Both the position numbers and the translations under genes were made by a program. From assembly GCA_963204915.1 (NCBI GenBank), contig CAUJHS010000022.1, forward strand, positions 1 to 64,000: a DNA stretch of 64,000 nt. The letters run 5' to 3'. Positions within the stretch are counted from its first letter, which is position 1. Each line of letters opens with the position of its first letter. The notes under the pieces are model-generated. The model was not told the DNA's origin. It saw only the letters and a list, made by a program, of their open reading frames with translations, and made no database searches. This DNA is from Planctomycetota bacterium (GTDB lineage: Bacteria > Planctomycetota > Planctomycetia > Pirellulales > Pirellulaceae). Shown here one piece after another: positions 34,318 to 43,580 of this stretch.

Positions 34318-36315
34318 CTATGATCGATCGCTTGGCGCGGCGTGAGACTCTGTCCATGCTCGCAACAGAACTGCCGAGGGACGTTGAAAAAAGATCCGAG
34401 GCGCGACTCTAGCGACTTCGATTCGAGGAGGTAAAGGATCAGGCGCAAAGGGTGGATCTTCCGTCGTCAGAATTACTTGACAACGCGTGCTTACGAGACG
34501 TTCCAGGCCGGGATGGCCTGCAAGGTCGATCTCCGCCGATCCATCGCGCTGGATCACTGCCAAGACGCTTGGCCCCCCCTCTGCATCTTGGCGCAGCAAA
34601 AGCGTACTTTCTGATAGTGCAAAAGCGCGAAAGCTTCCCGCTTCGGCGTACTGGATGGCAGGTTCGGCGCAACGAACCGCAAGCAAGGCCTGGTAAAGCC
34701 GAAACATGGATAAATGCGGCTCACGGCATGTCTCCTCCCAGTTCAGTCGACTCCGACGAAATGTTGATTCCGCTTGAGGATCAGGAATCTCTTGGCGAGC
34801 CGCCTCATCCGAAAAGGCGCGAAAGTGTCGGAATTCCCTACGACGTCCTTCCGTCACGCATCGCCCCAGTTCCTCAGGATGATCGGTAAAGTAGAGAAAC
34901 GGCGAACCCGCGGACCATTCTTGCCCCATAAACAGCAAAGGCGTGGCCGGCGCACAAAGCATCAACACGCTAACAGCGCGAAACGCGGCATGGTCGATCT
35001 GATGATGCAATCGCTCACCGAACGCACGATTGCCAATCTGGTCATGGTTCTGCAGGCAAAACACAAACCGGCGTGGGGGAATTCCTGTGGGATCCGTGCC
35101 GCGATGTTCTTTTAAATAGTCTGAGAACTGTCCGCAATAGAGCCACCCTTTATTCAACGTATCCGCCAGACGTGACATCGAGCCTTCAAAATCTCGATAA
35201 TACCCTTCTCGATCTCCCGTCAGAGCGACACGGACCTCATGGTGAAAATCGTCCGCCCATACGCCATCGAGTCCCCAGCCGCCTTCGCCTTCAGGGCGCA
35301 CCATATAATTAAGGTTGCGGTGATCTTCTGCGATAACGAAGGTGCGCCGACCATGAACCGACTCGCGAACGCGAGTCACGAGGTCAGCCACGAACTGAAC
35401 ACGACTGTCGTCGATGATTGCATGAGTGGCATCGAGGCGCAGTCCGTCCATGTGGTATTCGTGTATCCAATGCATGGCGTTCTCGATAAAGAATCGCCGC
35501 ACCATGGAACTCGATTCACGGTCGAAGTTTAGCGCGTCCCCCCAAGGATTTTTGTGTGCTTTGGATAAATAGTGGGAGCTGAACGTTGGCAGATAGTTCC
35601 CTTCCGGACCCAAATGGTTATAGACCACATCCAGAAACACGGCTAATCCCAACCGGTGGGCCTCGTTGACCAACCGTCGAAGGTCATCTGGCTTGCCGTA
35701 GACGCGAGCTGGAGCAAACAGGTCAACACCGTCATATCCCCAATTGCGTTCACCAGGGAAGTCGGCAACAGGCATCAGCTCAATTGCCGTAACGCCAAGT
35801 TCACGCAGGTACGATAATCGGCGCATGACGCCTTGAAATGTCCCCTCAGGGCTGAAGGCGCCCACGTGAAGTTCATAAAGTACAAGATCTTTGTGTTGAC
35901 GCCCGCGCCAGTTTTGATCAGTCCAGGGGAAGGAGAAAGGATCGACCACCTGCGACGGCCCATGAACTCCTTCGGGCTGAAAGCGTGACGCAGGATCAGG
36001 AAAATCGCCCTGATCGATGCGATATCGATAAAGATCGCCAGCCCTGACGCCCGCAACGTAACCACCCCAAGTGTCATCATGAAACCGTTCCAGCGGAATG
36101 ACGCGCGGCGTCGATTCGAACAAGACAACTTCAACTTTACTTGTCTCGGGCGCCCACACCCGAAATCGCGCCCCATCGCGCTCGATCCACGCGCCCAAGG
36201 CGGGGCGCCATTGGCCGCACCATTCTTCCTCGACACGTGAGTTCAGTTGCACTCCAGGAAACAAACGTCGGCTCCTGTCATGTGTCTCATCATATGTGGT
36301 AAAGAAATTAGTCAT
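34318..36315 (-). CDS. treZ: malto-oligosyltrehalose trehalohydrolase
   Basis: A 665-residue GH13 enzyme that releases trehalose from maltooligosyl-trehalose. An N-terminal beta-domain (WRPALGAWIERDGARFRVWAP) precedes the (beta/alpha)8 barrel. Barrel signatures are ELMPVADFPGERNWGYDGV, LDVVYNHLGPEG, nucleophile Asp in MDGLRLDATHAI, acid Glu in TFVIAEDHRN and NHDQIGNRAFGERL. Length is slightly above the usual 560-600. The partner synthase (TreY) and TreX are not in the window, so trehalose synthesis must rely on genes elsewhere. The last few codons run close to the small-gene unit. Confidence 0.93.
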   Translation of the reverse strand: MTNFFTTYDETHDRSRRLFPGVQLNSRVEEEWCGQWRPALGAWIERDGARFRVWAPETSKVEVVLFESTPRVIPLERFHDDTWGGYVAGVRAGDLYRYRIDQGDFPDPASRFQPEGVHGPSQVVDPFSFPWTDQNWRGRQHKDLVLYELHVGAFSPEGTFQGVMRRLSYLRELGVTAIELMPVADFPGERNWGYDGVDLFAPARVYGKPDDLRRLVNEAHRLGLAVFLDVVYNHLGPEGNYLPTFSSHYLSKAHKNPWGDALNFDRESSSMVRRFFIENAMHWIHEYHMDGLRLDATHAIIDDSRVQFVADLVTRVRESVHGRRTFVIAEDHRNLNYMVRPEGEGGWGLDGVWADDFHHEVRVALTGDREGYYRDFEGSMSRLADTLNKGWLYCGQFSDYLKEHRGTDPTGIPPRRFVFCLQNHDQIGNRAFGERLHHQIDHAAFRAVSVLMLCAPATPLLFMGQEWSAGSPFLYFTDHPEELGRCVTEGRRREFRHFRAFSDEAARQEIPDPQAESTFRRSRLNWEETCREPHLSMFRLYQALLAVRCAEPAIQYAEAGSFRAFALSESTLLLRQDAEGGPSVLAVIQRDGSAEIDLAGHPGLERLVSTRCQVILTTEDPPFAPDPLPPRIEVARVAPRIFFQRPSAVLLRAWTESHAAPSDRS

Positions 36316-36890
36316 CGTGCGTCTCGCCAGCTAAGTCGGCCGCTCGGCCTTCTAGTCCATTTACGAAAAGCGACCCAAATCCGAGAGGGTTTTAGTTGCC
36401 GTTACGCCACACCAAGTCAACAGTTGCGTTTTTCACAACCACATTGACTACGGCTTTCCTGTTTAAGTCCTTTAAACAGGATAGCTCCGCAGGACCTCTA
36501 ATCCCAAAGTGCTGCGAAACCTTTTGTCTCCGGCGTGAAACTGCGTGCTTCGACCAGCGTTGAGTTCGGCTTTCCGGGACATTTCAAACTGATTAACAAC
36601 CTGCGTTACTTTGTGCCGGGTATGGTAGAGCAATTGCAGTGCCAATAGAGTCAACGCGCCACCCTCATGGTCGAAAAAGACAACCGAAAGGAGTATGCGG
36701 AACTCCTTGAGTTGTGTTTGGTGACTCGCCAAACGTCAATCGTCGCGTCGAGAACAGACGACGTTACCAACCGAGCGCCTTTCCTTGAACCGAACGTCGA
36801 CGCCCAGGCAAAGATTCTGCGCAGTTCGTCCTTAAAAACCGAAAATTTGGCTGAATCGCCAAACGCAGGATGAGCTTGAGTTGAATCCCT
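36316..36890. other. intergenic region with a 25-bp hairpin
   Basis: AT-richer, 575-base gap between treZ and the dehydrogenase gene, both on the minus strand. It holds a long perfect inverted repeat at 36457-36481. Short frames here show no family motif. Confidence 0.4.
36457..36481. repeat. perfect 10-bp inverted repeat
   Basis: TCCTGTTTAA and TTAAACAGGA are exact complements around GTCCT. No T-run follows on either strand, so it is not a typical terminator. It lies about 140 bp upstream of treZ and downstream of the dehydrogenase gene. An operator or a transcript-processing hairpin is possible. Confidence 0.6.
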
Positions 36891-37712
36891 TCAAACAAAA
36901 AAATCGGGTAACAACTCCACGCCCGGCTCCATCGCGTAGTCACTGAACTCCGTTATCCCTTCGGCGACCAATACGTCCTCATCGACAAAGAAGTTGCCCG
37001 TACAGGTGCGGCTTTCGCGGGTTAGAATCACGTGCGCCGCATCGGCCATGATTTGCGGTTTACGGCAATGCCGCACGGCCTCGGGTCCGCCAAGAATGTT
37101 TTGAATTGCGGCCGTTGCAATTGCAGTCTTCGGCCACAGCGAGTTGACTGCGACTCCGGCTTCCCGAAACTCTTCCGCCATACCCAGAACACACAAACTC
37201 ATACCATACTTTGAAAGCGTATAGGCCAGGTGTGGCGAAAACCACTTCGATTGAAGGTTCAATGGAGGGGCGATATTGAGAATATGAGGGTTTTCAGCCT
37301 GGAGTAAATGCGGCAAACATAACTGCGATGCCAAAAACGTAGCGCGTGTGTTAACTCCATGCATCAGGTCAAATCGCTTCATGGGAGTCGCCTGGGTACC
37401 TGCCAGGAAAATGGCGCTGGCATTGTTGATCAGAATGTCAATGCCGCCGAATACTTCAACCGTGCGTTCCACGGCGGTCTGCAATTGATCCTCGAATCGT
37501 ACATCGACCACACAAGGCAGACCGCGTCCGCCAGCCTCCTCGATTTCTGCGGTCGCAGTATAAACCGTTCCAGGTAACTTGGGGTGGAATTCCGCCGTTT
37601 TGGCCACCACAACAATGTTAGCGCCGTCACGAGCTGCACGTAACGCAATCGCCTTGCCGATGCCGCGGCTCGCGCCCGTAATGAACAACGTCTTTCCTTC
37701 AAGCGTACGCAT
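36891..37712 (-). CDS. short-chain dehydrogenase, HSDL2-like
   Basis: A 273-residue NAD(P)-dependent SDR. The cofactor motif is TGASRGIGKA, followed by NNAS and the catalytic YTLSK. The C-terminal part (WPKTAIATAA, GGPEAVRHCRKP, TGNFFVDEDVL, LLPDFFV) closely follows the catalytic domain of HSDL2-type proteins. The sterol-carrier tail of animal HSDL2 is absent. The PPLNL stretch is preceded by Ala where family members I recall have Ser. The start at 37712 (MRTLEGKTLFITG) is chosen over the ATG at 37799, which adds a poor leader. Confidence 0.88.
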   Translation of the reverse strand: MRTLEGKTLFITGASRGIGKAIALRAARDGANIVVVAKTAEFHPKLPGTVYTATAEIEEAGGRGLPCVVDVRFEDQLQTAVERTVEVFGGIDILINNASAIFLAGTQATPMKRFDLMHGVNTRATFLASQLCLPHLLQAENPHILNIAPPLNLQSKWFSPHLAYTLSKYGMSLCVLGMAEEFREAGVAVNSLWPKTAIATAAIQNILGGPEAVRHCRKPQIMADAAHVILTRESRTCTGNFFVDEDVLVAEGITEFSDYAMEPGVELLPDFFV

Positions 37713-38034
37713 GGGCCTAATTGTAGGCGACGCCTGGCGCAGGCGGAACGGGGATGGCGAACACCCGATGTTGTCCACCCTTGGAAATGCTCCATTCATT
37801 CTAGAACGCTAGAAAGTTGGATATTTGAACCGATGTCGATCTCGGAGCGGTGAAAACATCAAGACGTACGCCGAGATCATCGCTAGACCTGTTGTTTTTG
37901 CAGCTTTTCCGTCAACACCAAGTGCAAATCAAACGGCGAGGACTTGATCGCCGCTCATGAACGGTATACCGTCTACCAAACAGAGCGTTTGATCCGGCCG
38001 TGCAGCGCGGCTGGCTCCTCCTGGAATTGGCCGC
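37713..38034. promoter_or_regulatory. divergent promoter region
   Basis: This 322-base region separates the minus-strand SDR and plus-strand GntR genes and must carry both promoters. It holds a 12-bp palindrome at 37961-37972 that suits a FadR-type regulator. Confidence 0.5.
37961..37972. promoter_or_regulatory. 12-bp palindrome, probable GntR/FCD operator
   Basis: ACGGTATACCGT is a perfect palindrome 63 bp upstream of the GntR gene. FadR-subfamily regulators usually bind short palindromes with a GTnnAC-like centre, so autoregulation is likely. This is inferred, not shown. Confidence 0.45.
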
Positions 38035-38730
38035 ATGCTTGCATCCAAACCAACGGTGTTGCCCCGCATGACCGTGACCGACGCCGCGGTCATTCATCTG
38101 CGTGAGGAAATCGTAGCAGGCCGTTTGCCATCGGGTGAATTGCTTCCGGAAGCCAAAGTCGGTGTATTGCTTGGCGTTAGTCGTGCTCCCGTTCGAGAAG
38201 CCTTAGTGTTGCTAGAGCGCGAAGGGTTGATCAAATTCGACCGCCGAGGGACAGCGCAAGTTTGTACGTTCACGCACGAAGACCTACGTGAAATCGTACT
38301 CATGCGGGGCGCTTTGGAGCCTGTCGCTGCTCGTCTGGTTTGTGAACGGCGTAGTGATCGCGTGGAGCGCGAGTTTCAAGACAACCTGCGCGCCTTGCGC
38401 AGGTCGAAATCACTCTCTGATGTGACGAGGCTTGACGTCGAATTTCACCGTCTCGTGATGCGCCACGCCGGCCATCGCAGGTTACTTGCTGCGTGGGAGG
38501 CGCTCGCTTCGCAGTTTTTGTTCGTCCTGATGCGCTGTCATGGCGCCATCGAGGGCCAACGCGGTCAAACCCAAGATAGGACCTATCATGCGCACACGGA
38601 ATTGTTCAACGCGATAAAGAGCGGCGACGGCGCGCGAGCCGAAGCGCTGGCCCGGCAGCACGTGAACGGTTGGCTTGTCGAGTTTGAGCAACTTGAGGTG
38701 TTTCCCGCCATGAAGGAGGCGGCCCTATGA
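38035..38730 (+). CDS. GntR-family regulator, FadR/FCD subfamily
   Basis: A 231-residue repressor-type regulator. The N-terminal winged helix reads LREEIVAGRLPSGELLPEAK with recognition helix VSRAPVREALVLLEREGLI. The C-terminal all-helical FCD domain (MRGALEPVAARLVCERR, LDVEFHRLVMRHAGH, HTELFNAIKSGD) would bind a carboxylate ligand and metal. It overlaps the PSCyt gene by four bases (ATGA), so it probably senses the compound metabolised by that locus. A palindrome lies upstream. Confidence 0.92.
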   Translation: MLASKPTVLPRMTVTDAAVIHLREEIVAGRLPSGELLPEAKVGVLLGVSRAPVREALVLLEREGLIKFDRRGTAQVCTFTHEDLREIVLMRGALEPVAARLVCERRSDRVEREFQDNLRALRRSKSLSDVTRLDVEFHRLVMRHAGHRRLLAAWEALASQFLFVLMRCHGAIEGQRGQTQDRTYHAHTELFNAIKSGDGARAEALARQHVNGWLVEFEQLEVFPAMKEAAL

Positions 38731-41696
38731 AGTTCTTCCAATCGCTGATTCTAATTGCCGTTACTCCGACCTTAGCTTTCACTGATGACGACTTTGAGAA
38801 GCACATACGACCACTGCTCGTCGAACGCTGCGTCAAGTGTCACGGCCCGACGAAACAATCGGGCGGTTTGCGACTCGACTCGCGTGAGTTCTTGCTGCAA
38901 GGCGGCGATAGCGGGCCCGCGGCAATCATCGGTGATTCCGATGGAAGTCTCCTTACCACAGCGGTGATGTATGAAGACGATGTCCGAATGCCTCCTGACG
39001 GAAAGCTCGAAGAGCGCGATATTGCACGGTTAAAAGAGTGGATCCAACGAGGACTGCCATGGCCTTCGTCGGCTCGGCCGATTGAGGTCCCACTCGCGGA
39101 GAAGCCAAGTAGCGACGATCGATCAAATTGGTGGTCATTTCGACCGATCGCCCGAGTTGCAGGACCGCACGTCCGAGATCAGGGGTGGCTCAAGACAGAC
39201 ATTGATCGATTTGTTTTGGCGCGATTAGAGGCGCAAGGGCTTAAAACCGCAGCGTTAGCTGACAAACGGACTTTGATTCGCCGCGCCACATATGACCTCA
39301 CGGGATTGCCGCCAACGCAAGAAGAAGTCGACGACTTTTTGCAGGATGATCGTCCCGGCGCGTTCGCTCGTGTCGTGGACCGACTGCTCGCCTCACCTGC
39401 GTATGGCGAACGTTGGGGCCGGCATTGGTTGGATATTGTGCGGTACGCTGACACGGCCGGAGAGAATACCGATCACCCCATTCCCGACGCGTGGCGTTAT
39501 CGCAATTGGGTTATTGAATCTTTCAATCAAGATTTGCCATACAACGAGTTTATCCGCGAACAAATCGCTGGCGACATTTTGGCTCTGAAAGGACCGGAAG
39601 ATCGTTATGCTTCGCGCGTGATCGCTACCGGGTTTCTTGCAATTGCACGCCGATTCGACCACGACAGCGACAAACACATGCATTTGACCTACGAAGATGC
39701 GATCGACACAATCGGCAAGACGTTTTTGGGACTCTCGCTTGGCTGTGCGCGCTGCCATGACCACAAATACGACCCGATTACGGCCAAAGATTACTATGCG
39801 TTGTACGGGATTCTGCAAAGTAGTCGTTTTGCATTCCCTGGATGCGAAGCAAAGCAGCAACCTCGCGACTTAAGCTCACTACTTTCGCCAGCCGGTCTAG
39901 CGCGCCGCAATGAACAACTTGCGGCGAAAATTGCGGCACTCGAATTAGAAACAAAACAGATCGAAGAGGCTCAAGCCGCGATTGCTGCGCGCCTGCAAAC
40001 GGGTTCGGCAATTCGATTAGCCGCAGGCGAAGTCTCCGACGGCGGAAGTGGAAGCTTCACGCCACAAGAGATTGCATCGCTGAATGCGGTTGAAGTCCGT
40101 GTTGGCGAGGAGATCCGTCTTTCAGTCTCACCCCTCTCGAACTACGGCGCCGACAGCACGTTCATTGAATGGGAGATCACGCAAGCAGATGGCGCTCTCC
40201 GCTGGAATTTGACGACCGATGTGATTGATCGCTTTACCACGGGAAATCCGCAGCCGGATGGCTACGGCCACAACGCGGTATGGTACTTCTTGGACGGGCG
40301 CGCTGATCTTCGATTACTTCTCACGCAACAGCGCGACCTACAGGGGAACGTCGGTCTGCATGGGTGGGCAAGCGCGACCGATACACCTTCGGTATTTGTC
40401 AATTCCAATGAGTCGCCAATTCAGGTTTGGACCAAACTTCCGCCGCGTACGTTCTTCGCCCACCCGGCTCCTGATGGACCTGTCGTTTTGGCCTGGGTCA
40501 GCCCAATTTCCGGCAAGGTTCATATTACGGGCCGTATTGCAGACGCTCATCCGGGAGGTCCGGATGGCGTAGGTTGGACGCTCGATCACCATGCGAACAA
40601 TGTGGTGTCCGATGTCGCGAAACGCGCGGCGTTGGATGTACGCACGGCGCACATCGAGCGGCAGCGTTCCGAATTACAACGTCTAGAAACAGCGTACGCC
40701 GTAAGCGAGGGGCTGGCTTCGAATGCAAGGCTCCATCTACGTGGCGACCCAGAGAAACTCGGGCCTGAGACGCCAAGGCGTTGGCTCGAGATTTTCGGCG
40801 GCGCACCTGTCCCACCCGACGGCGGCAGCGGCCGAGAGCAACTTGCCGAATGGCTTAGCGATGAGCAAAACCCTCTTACCGCCAGGGTTATGGCGAATCG
40901 GATTTGGCAATACCATTTCGGAAAAGGCCTGGTGAAAAGTCCCAACGATTTTGGGTCCCGCGGCGAAGTACCGACGCACCCCGAATTGCTCGATTGGCTG
41001 GCTTCGCAATTTGTGCAACAAGGTTGGTCAATCAAGAAACTCCATCGCCAGATCATGTTGTCCGCCACGTACCAACAATCGGTTGCGGGAAACCCCCAAG
41101 CAATTCAAGTCGACCCGAATAACGATTTGTATTGGCGGTTTGATCGCCGTCGCCTAAGCGCCGAAGAGTTGCGGGACAGCTTGCTCGCCGCCAGCGGACG
41201 GCTTGATCGTACCCATGGCGGCCCCCACTCTTTACCAGCGCAGGAAACGTGGTCTTTTACACAACACAATCCGTTTAACATGATTGACGAAACGAATAAG
41301 CGGAGCGTGTATCTATTGACGCTCCGCAATCGTCGACATCCCTTCTTCGCACTCTTCGACGGGGCGGATCCGAACGCCACAACGCCGCAGCGGCAGGTAA
41401 CCACGGTTCCTACCCAGGCTTTATTCTTCTTGAACGATCCGTTTTACCATGCCCAGACAGAGCAAATCGCCATACGCCTCTTAGACAACCCCAACGATAT
41501 TGCGCGATTGCAACAGCTCTATCGCCTCGCCTTTCAACGCCTTCCAACCGCTCAAGAACAGAATGCCGCGGAGGTATTCCTCCAGACGTATCGATCGAGC
41601 CTAGACCAGGCCGAGTCGATGGATACAGCCCGAACCGCGTGGGCCGCGCTTTCGCGCATATGCTTCGCCAGCAACGAATTTCTTTATCTGGAGTAG
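38727..41696 (+). CDS. secreted PSCyt1-DUF1549-DUF1553 protein
   Basis: A 989-residue exported planctomycete protein. After a signal peptide, residues about 20-115 carry the cytochrome-like PSCyt1 domain with haem motif CVKCH. The DUF1549 region follows (LPPTQEEVDDFL, ERWGRHWLDIVRYADTAGEN and a second CARCH motif). The C-terminal DUF1553 domain has NRIWQYHFGKGLV, DFGSRGEVPTHPELL and LSATYQQS. A middle concanavalin-like insert is also present. These proteins are thought to act in extracellular polymer or sulfated polysaccharide use. A strong AGGAGG seven bases upstream, together with ATGA overlap, ties it to the GntR gene. Confidence 0.9.
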   Translation: MKFFQSLILIAVTPTLAFTDDDFEKHIRPLLVERCVKCHGPTKQSGGLRLDSREFLLQGGDSGPAAIIGDSDGSLLTTAVMYEDDVRMPPDGKLEERDIARLKEWIQRGLPWPSSARPIEVPLAEKPSSDDRSNWWSFRPIARVAGPHVRDQGWLKTDIDRFVLARLEAQGLKTAALADKRTLIRRATYDLTGLPPTQEEVDDFLQDDRPGAFARVVDRLLASPAYGERWGRHWLDIVRYADTAGENTDHPIPDAWRYRNWVIESFNQDLPYNEFIREQIAGDILALKGPEDRYASRVIATGFLAIARRFDHDSDKHMHLTYEDAIDTIGKTFLGLSLGCARCHDHKYDPITAKDYYALYGILQSSRFAFPGCEAKQQPRDLSSLLSPAGLARRNEQLAAKIAALELETKQIEEAQAAIAARLQTGSAIRLAAGEVSDGGSGSFTPQEIASLNAVEVRVGEEIRLSVSPLSNYGADSTFIEWEITQADGALRWNLTTDVIDRFTTGNPQPDGYGHNAVWYFLDGRADLRLLLTQQRDLQGNVGLHGWASATDTPSVFVNSNESPIQVWTKLPPRTFFAHPAPDGPVVLAWVSPISGKVHITGRIADAHPGGPDGVGWTLDHHANNVVSDVAKRAALDVRTAHIERQRSELQRLETAYAVSEGLASNARLHLRGDPEKLGPETPRRWLEIFGGAPVPPDGGSGREQLAEWLSDEQNPLTARVMANRIWQYHFGKGLVKSPNDFGSRGEVPTHPELLDWLASQFVQQGWSIKKLHRQIMLSATYQQSVAGNPQAIQVDPNNDLYWRFDRRRLSAEELRDSLLAASGRLDRTHGGPHSLPAQETWSFTQHNPFNMIDETNKRSVYLLTLRNRRHPFFALFDGADPNATTPQRQVTTVPTQALFFLNDPFYHAQTEQIAIRLLDNPNDIARLQQLYRLAFQRLPTAQEQNAAEVFLQTYRSSLDQAESMDTARTAWAALSRICFASNEFLYLE

Positions 41697-41700
41697 TTTG

Positions 41701-43125
41701 ATGTCCCCTGCACCTATCAGTTGTGTGGCGCATGGCCATGTTTCTCGTCGCAGGTTTGTAAGCTCCGCACTAGCCAGTTCCCTATTGATGCCTGGAATAC
41801 TGAGCGAGTTGCTCGCGGATGATACAGCCGATCCGCTTGCTCCCAAATCGCCTCATTTTCCAGGGAAGGCGACTTCGGTGATTTTCCTATTCCTTAGCGG
41901 GGGCGTTTCGCACGTTGATTCATTTGATCCGAAGCCCCAATTGTTTTTGGATCACGGCAAGTCGGTGTCGCTCGAAGATCATCCCGAAACCAAGGGACGC
42001 GCAGGGTATGAGAAGTTGGTCCTTAAGCGCCCAGACTGGCAATTTCGCCAGCGTGGCCAAAGCGGAATCGAAGTAAGCGACTTGTTTCCCCGTATCGGCG
42101 AACAAATCGATGATATCACCGTGATTCGTTCGATGCATACGAGCCATTCGAACCATTACAACGCGACGCTTGGCATGCACACCGGCTCGTTTGCATTTGC
42201 GAGACCCAGCATCGGCTCTTGGCTGAGTTATGGCCTAGGTTCGCCCAATCGGAACCTGCCGTCATTCATCGTTTTGGCGCCGTCCATGCCCTATGCGGGA
42301 ACACAAGTTTGGGCGTCTGATTTCCTGCCCGGAGCGCATCAAGGAACGCGAGTAACTCCCGGCCGTGAACCAGTGGCGAATCTTTCGCGGCGAGTCGCAA
42401 CTCAGCGACAACAAGAACTTGAACTCGAGGCCTGGAAAAGGTTCAATGAAGCGCACCGGGCGGAACGCGCCGACGATATGCAACTCGCTACGCGAATCAA
42501 ATCTTTCGAAACGGCGTTCGGCATGCAAGAAGAAATGCCCGCGGCTCTTGATTTATCTCAGGAAACAGAGGAAACACTTAACTTATACGGACTTCAACGC
42601 GGCCAGGTCGATGGCTTCGGATGGCAGTGCCTTGCGGCGCGTCGTCTTGTCGAACGCGGCGTGCGTTTCGTTGAGTTGATCCATACCGGTTCGAGCGGAA
42701 ATTGGGACTCGCATGGCGACATGGCGGACCACGGCCGATTAGCCCCGCAGGTCGATCAGCCGATCGCGGGGCTTCTCACCGACCTGAAACGCCGAGGAAT
42801 GTTTGACTCAACGCTGGTCGTGTGGACGTCCGAATTTGGGCGCACTCCTTTTAACAACACTGCCGACGCGAAAGGGCGCGAGCATCACAATTGGGCATTC
42901 AGTTCTTGGCTTGCTGGCGCGGGCGTCAAACGGGGATTCGTCCACGGAGCGACCGACGAATACGGCATTCGGGCCGTCCAAGAGCCTGTTCATACCCATG
43001 ACTTCCATGCCACGATTCTCCACTTGCTGGGACTTGATCACACCAAGCTCACGTACCGCCACGGGGGCCGCGATTACCGTTTGACGGACGTGCATGGCAA
43101 CGTAGTTCAAGATGTCCTTGCCTAA
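41701..43125 (+). CDS. DUF1501 protein (sulfatase-like fold), exported
   Basis: A 474-residue protein with an alkaline-phosphatase-like core. The leader VSRRRFVSSALASSLLM has twin arginines, so Tat export is likely. Support: FLFLSGGVSHVDSFDPKP at the start, THSNHYNATLGMHTG-like region (TSHSNHYNATLGMHTG), NWDSHGDMADHGRL and WTSEFGRTPFNN. DUF1501 genes usually follow PSCyt/DUF1553 genes, as here with four bases between. Activity is unproven. Confidence 0.9.
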   Translation: MSPAPISCVAHGHVSRRRFVSSALASSLLMPGILSELLADDTADPLAPKSPHFPGKATSVIFLFLSGGVSHVDSFDPKPQLFLDHGKSVSLEDHPETKGRAGYEKLVLKRPDWQFRQRGQSGIEVSDLFPRIGEQIDDITVIRSMHTSHSNHYNATLGMHTGSFAFARPSIGSWLSYGLGSPNRNLPSFIVLAPSMPYAGTQVWASDFLPGAHQGTRVTPGREPVANLSRRVATQRQQELELEAWKRFNEAHRAERADDMQLATRIKSFETAFGMQEEMPAALDLSQETEETLNLYGLQRGQVDGFGWQCLAARRLVERGVRFVELIHTGSSGNWDSHGDMADHGRLAPQVDQPIAGLLTDLKRRGMFDSTLVVWTSEFGRTPFNNTADAKGREHHNWAFSSWLAGAGVKRGFVHGATDEYGIRAVQEPVHTHDFHATILHLLGLDHTKLTYRHGGRDYRLTDVHGNVVQDVLA

Positions 43126-43580
43126 ACTCTCTCGCATTCCAAGGATCATCCGAGTCGCGAAGTCGGTACACTCGATTATCCCGTGTCAGCCGTTGCCGAG
43201 GCCATCTCGGAAACCCAGTTCAACGACGGTGCATAGCTATGTTGGGCCAGGTCAGCGACGTTAGCGGTTCAGCGAGACTCCGCCAGTCTGACGGACAACC
43301 AAGTCGCCGTTGTTAGGAAGCGAAGTTGGCGAACATGGCCTACGGTGCATAGGCATCAAACGATGCAACTTTCGTGCAATCGTTCGCGACGACACTTGGC
43401 CCATGTATTCTGCATTTCTGAATTCTTCGCGTCGAATGCCTCGACGCAGGTCGTCACTTCCGTCAAATTCAACCTTTACACGCAGCAAGCGCACCTCGGC
43501 CCTGGGGAAGACCATAGCGTGTGAGTCATCGTGACATGCCTAAAATGATGTCTTTCCTGCATCGCGGGAGTCAACCACAC
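43126..43580. other. intergenic region
   Basis: About 455 bases between the DUF1501 gene and the sialidase fusion. A minus-strand 84-codon frame (43261-43515) is not supported by motifs. No terminator with a T-run is evident. Confidence 0.35.

Noticed and set aside
31395..38034. Prophage or integrative element around the tRNA array
   Set aside because: No integrase, recombinase, portal, terminase or clear attachment repeats were seen, so mobility is only a hypothesis.
43261..43515. 84-codon minus-strand frame
   Set aside because: Lacks a recognised family and a ribosome-binding site; treated as non-coding.
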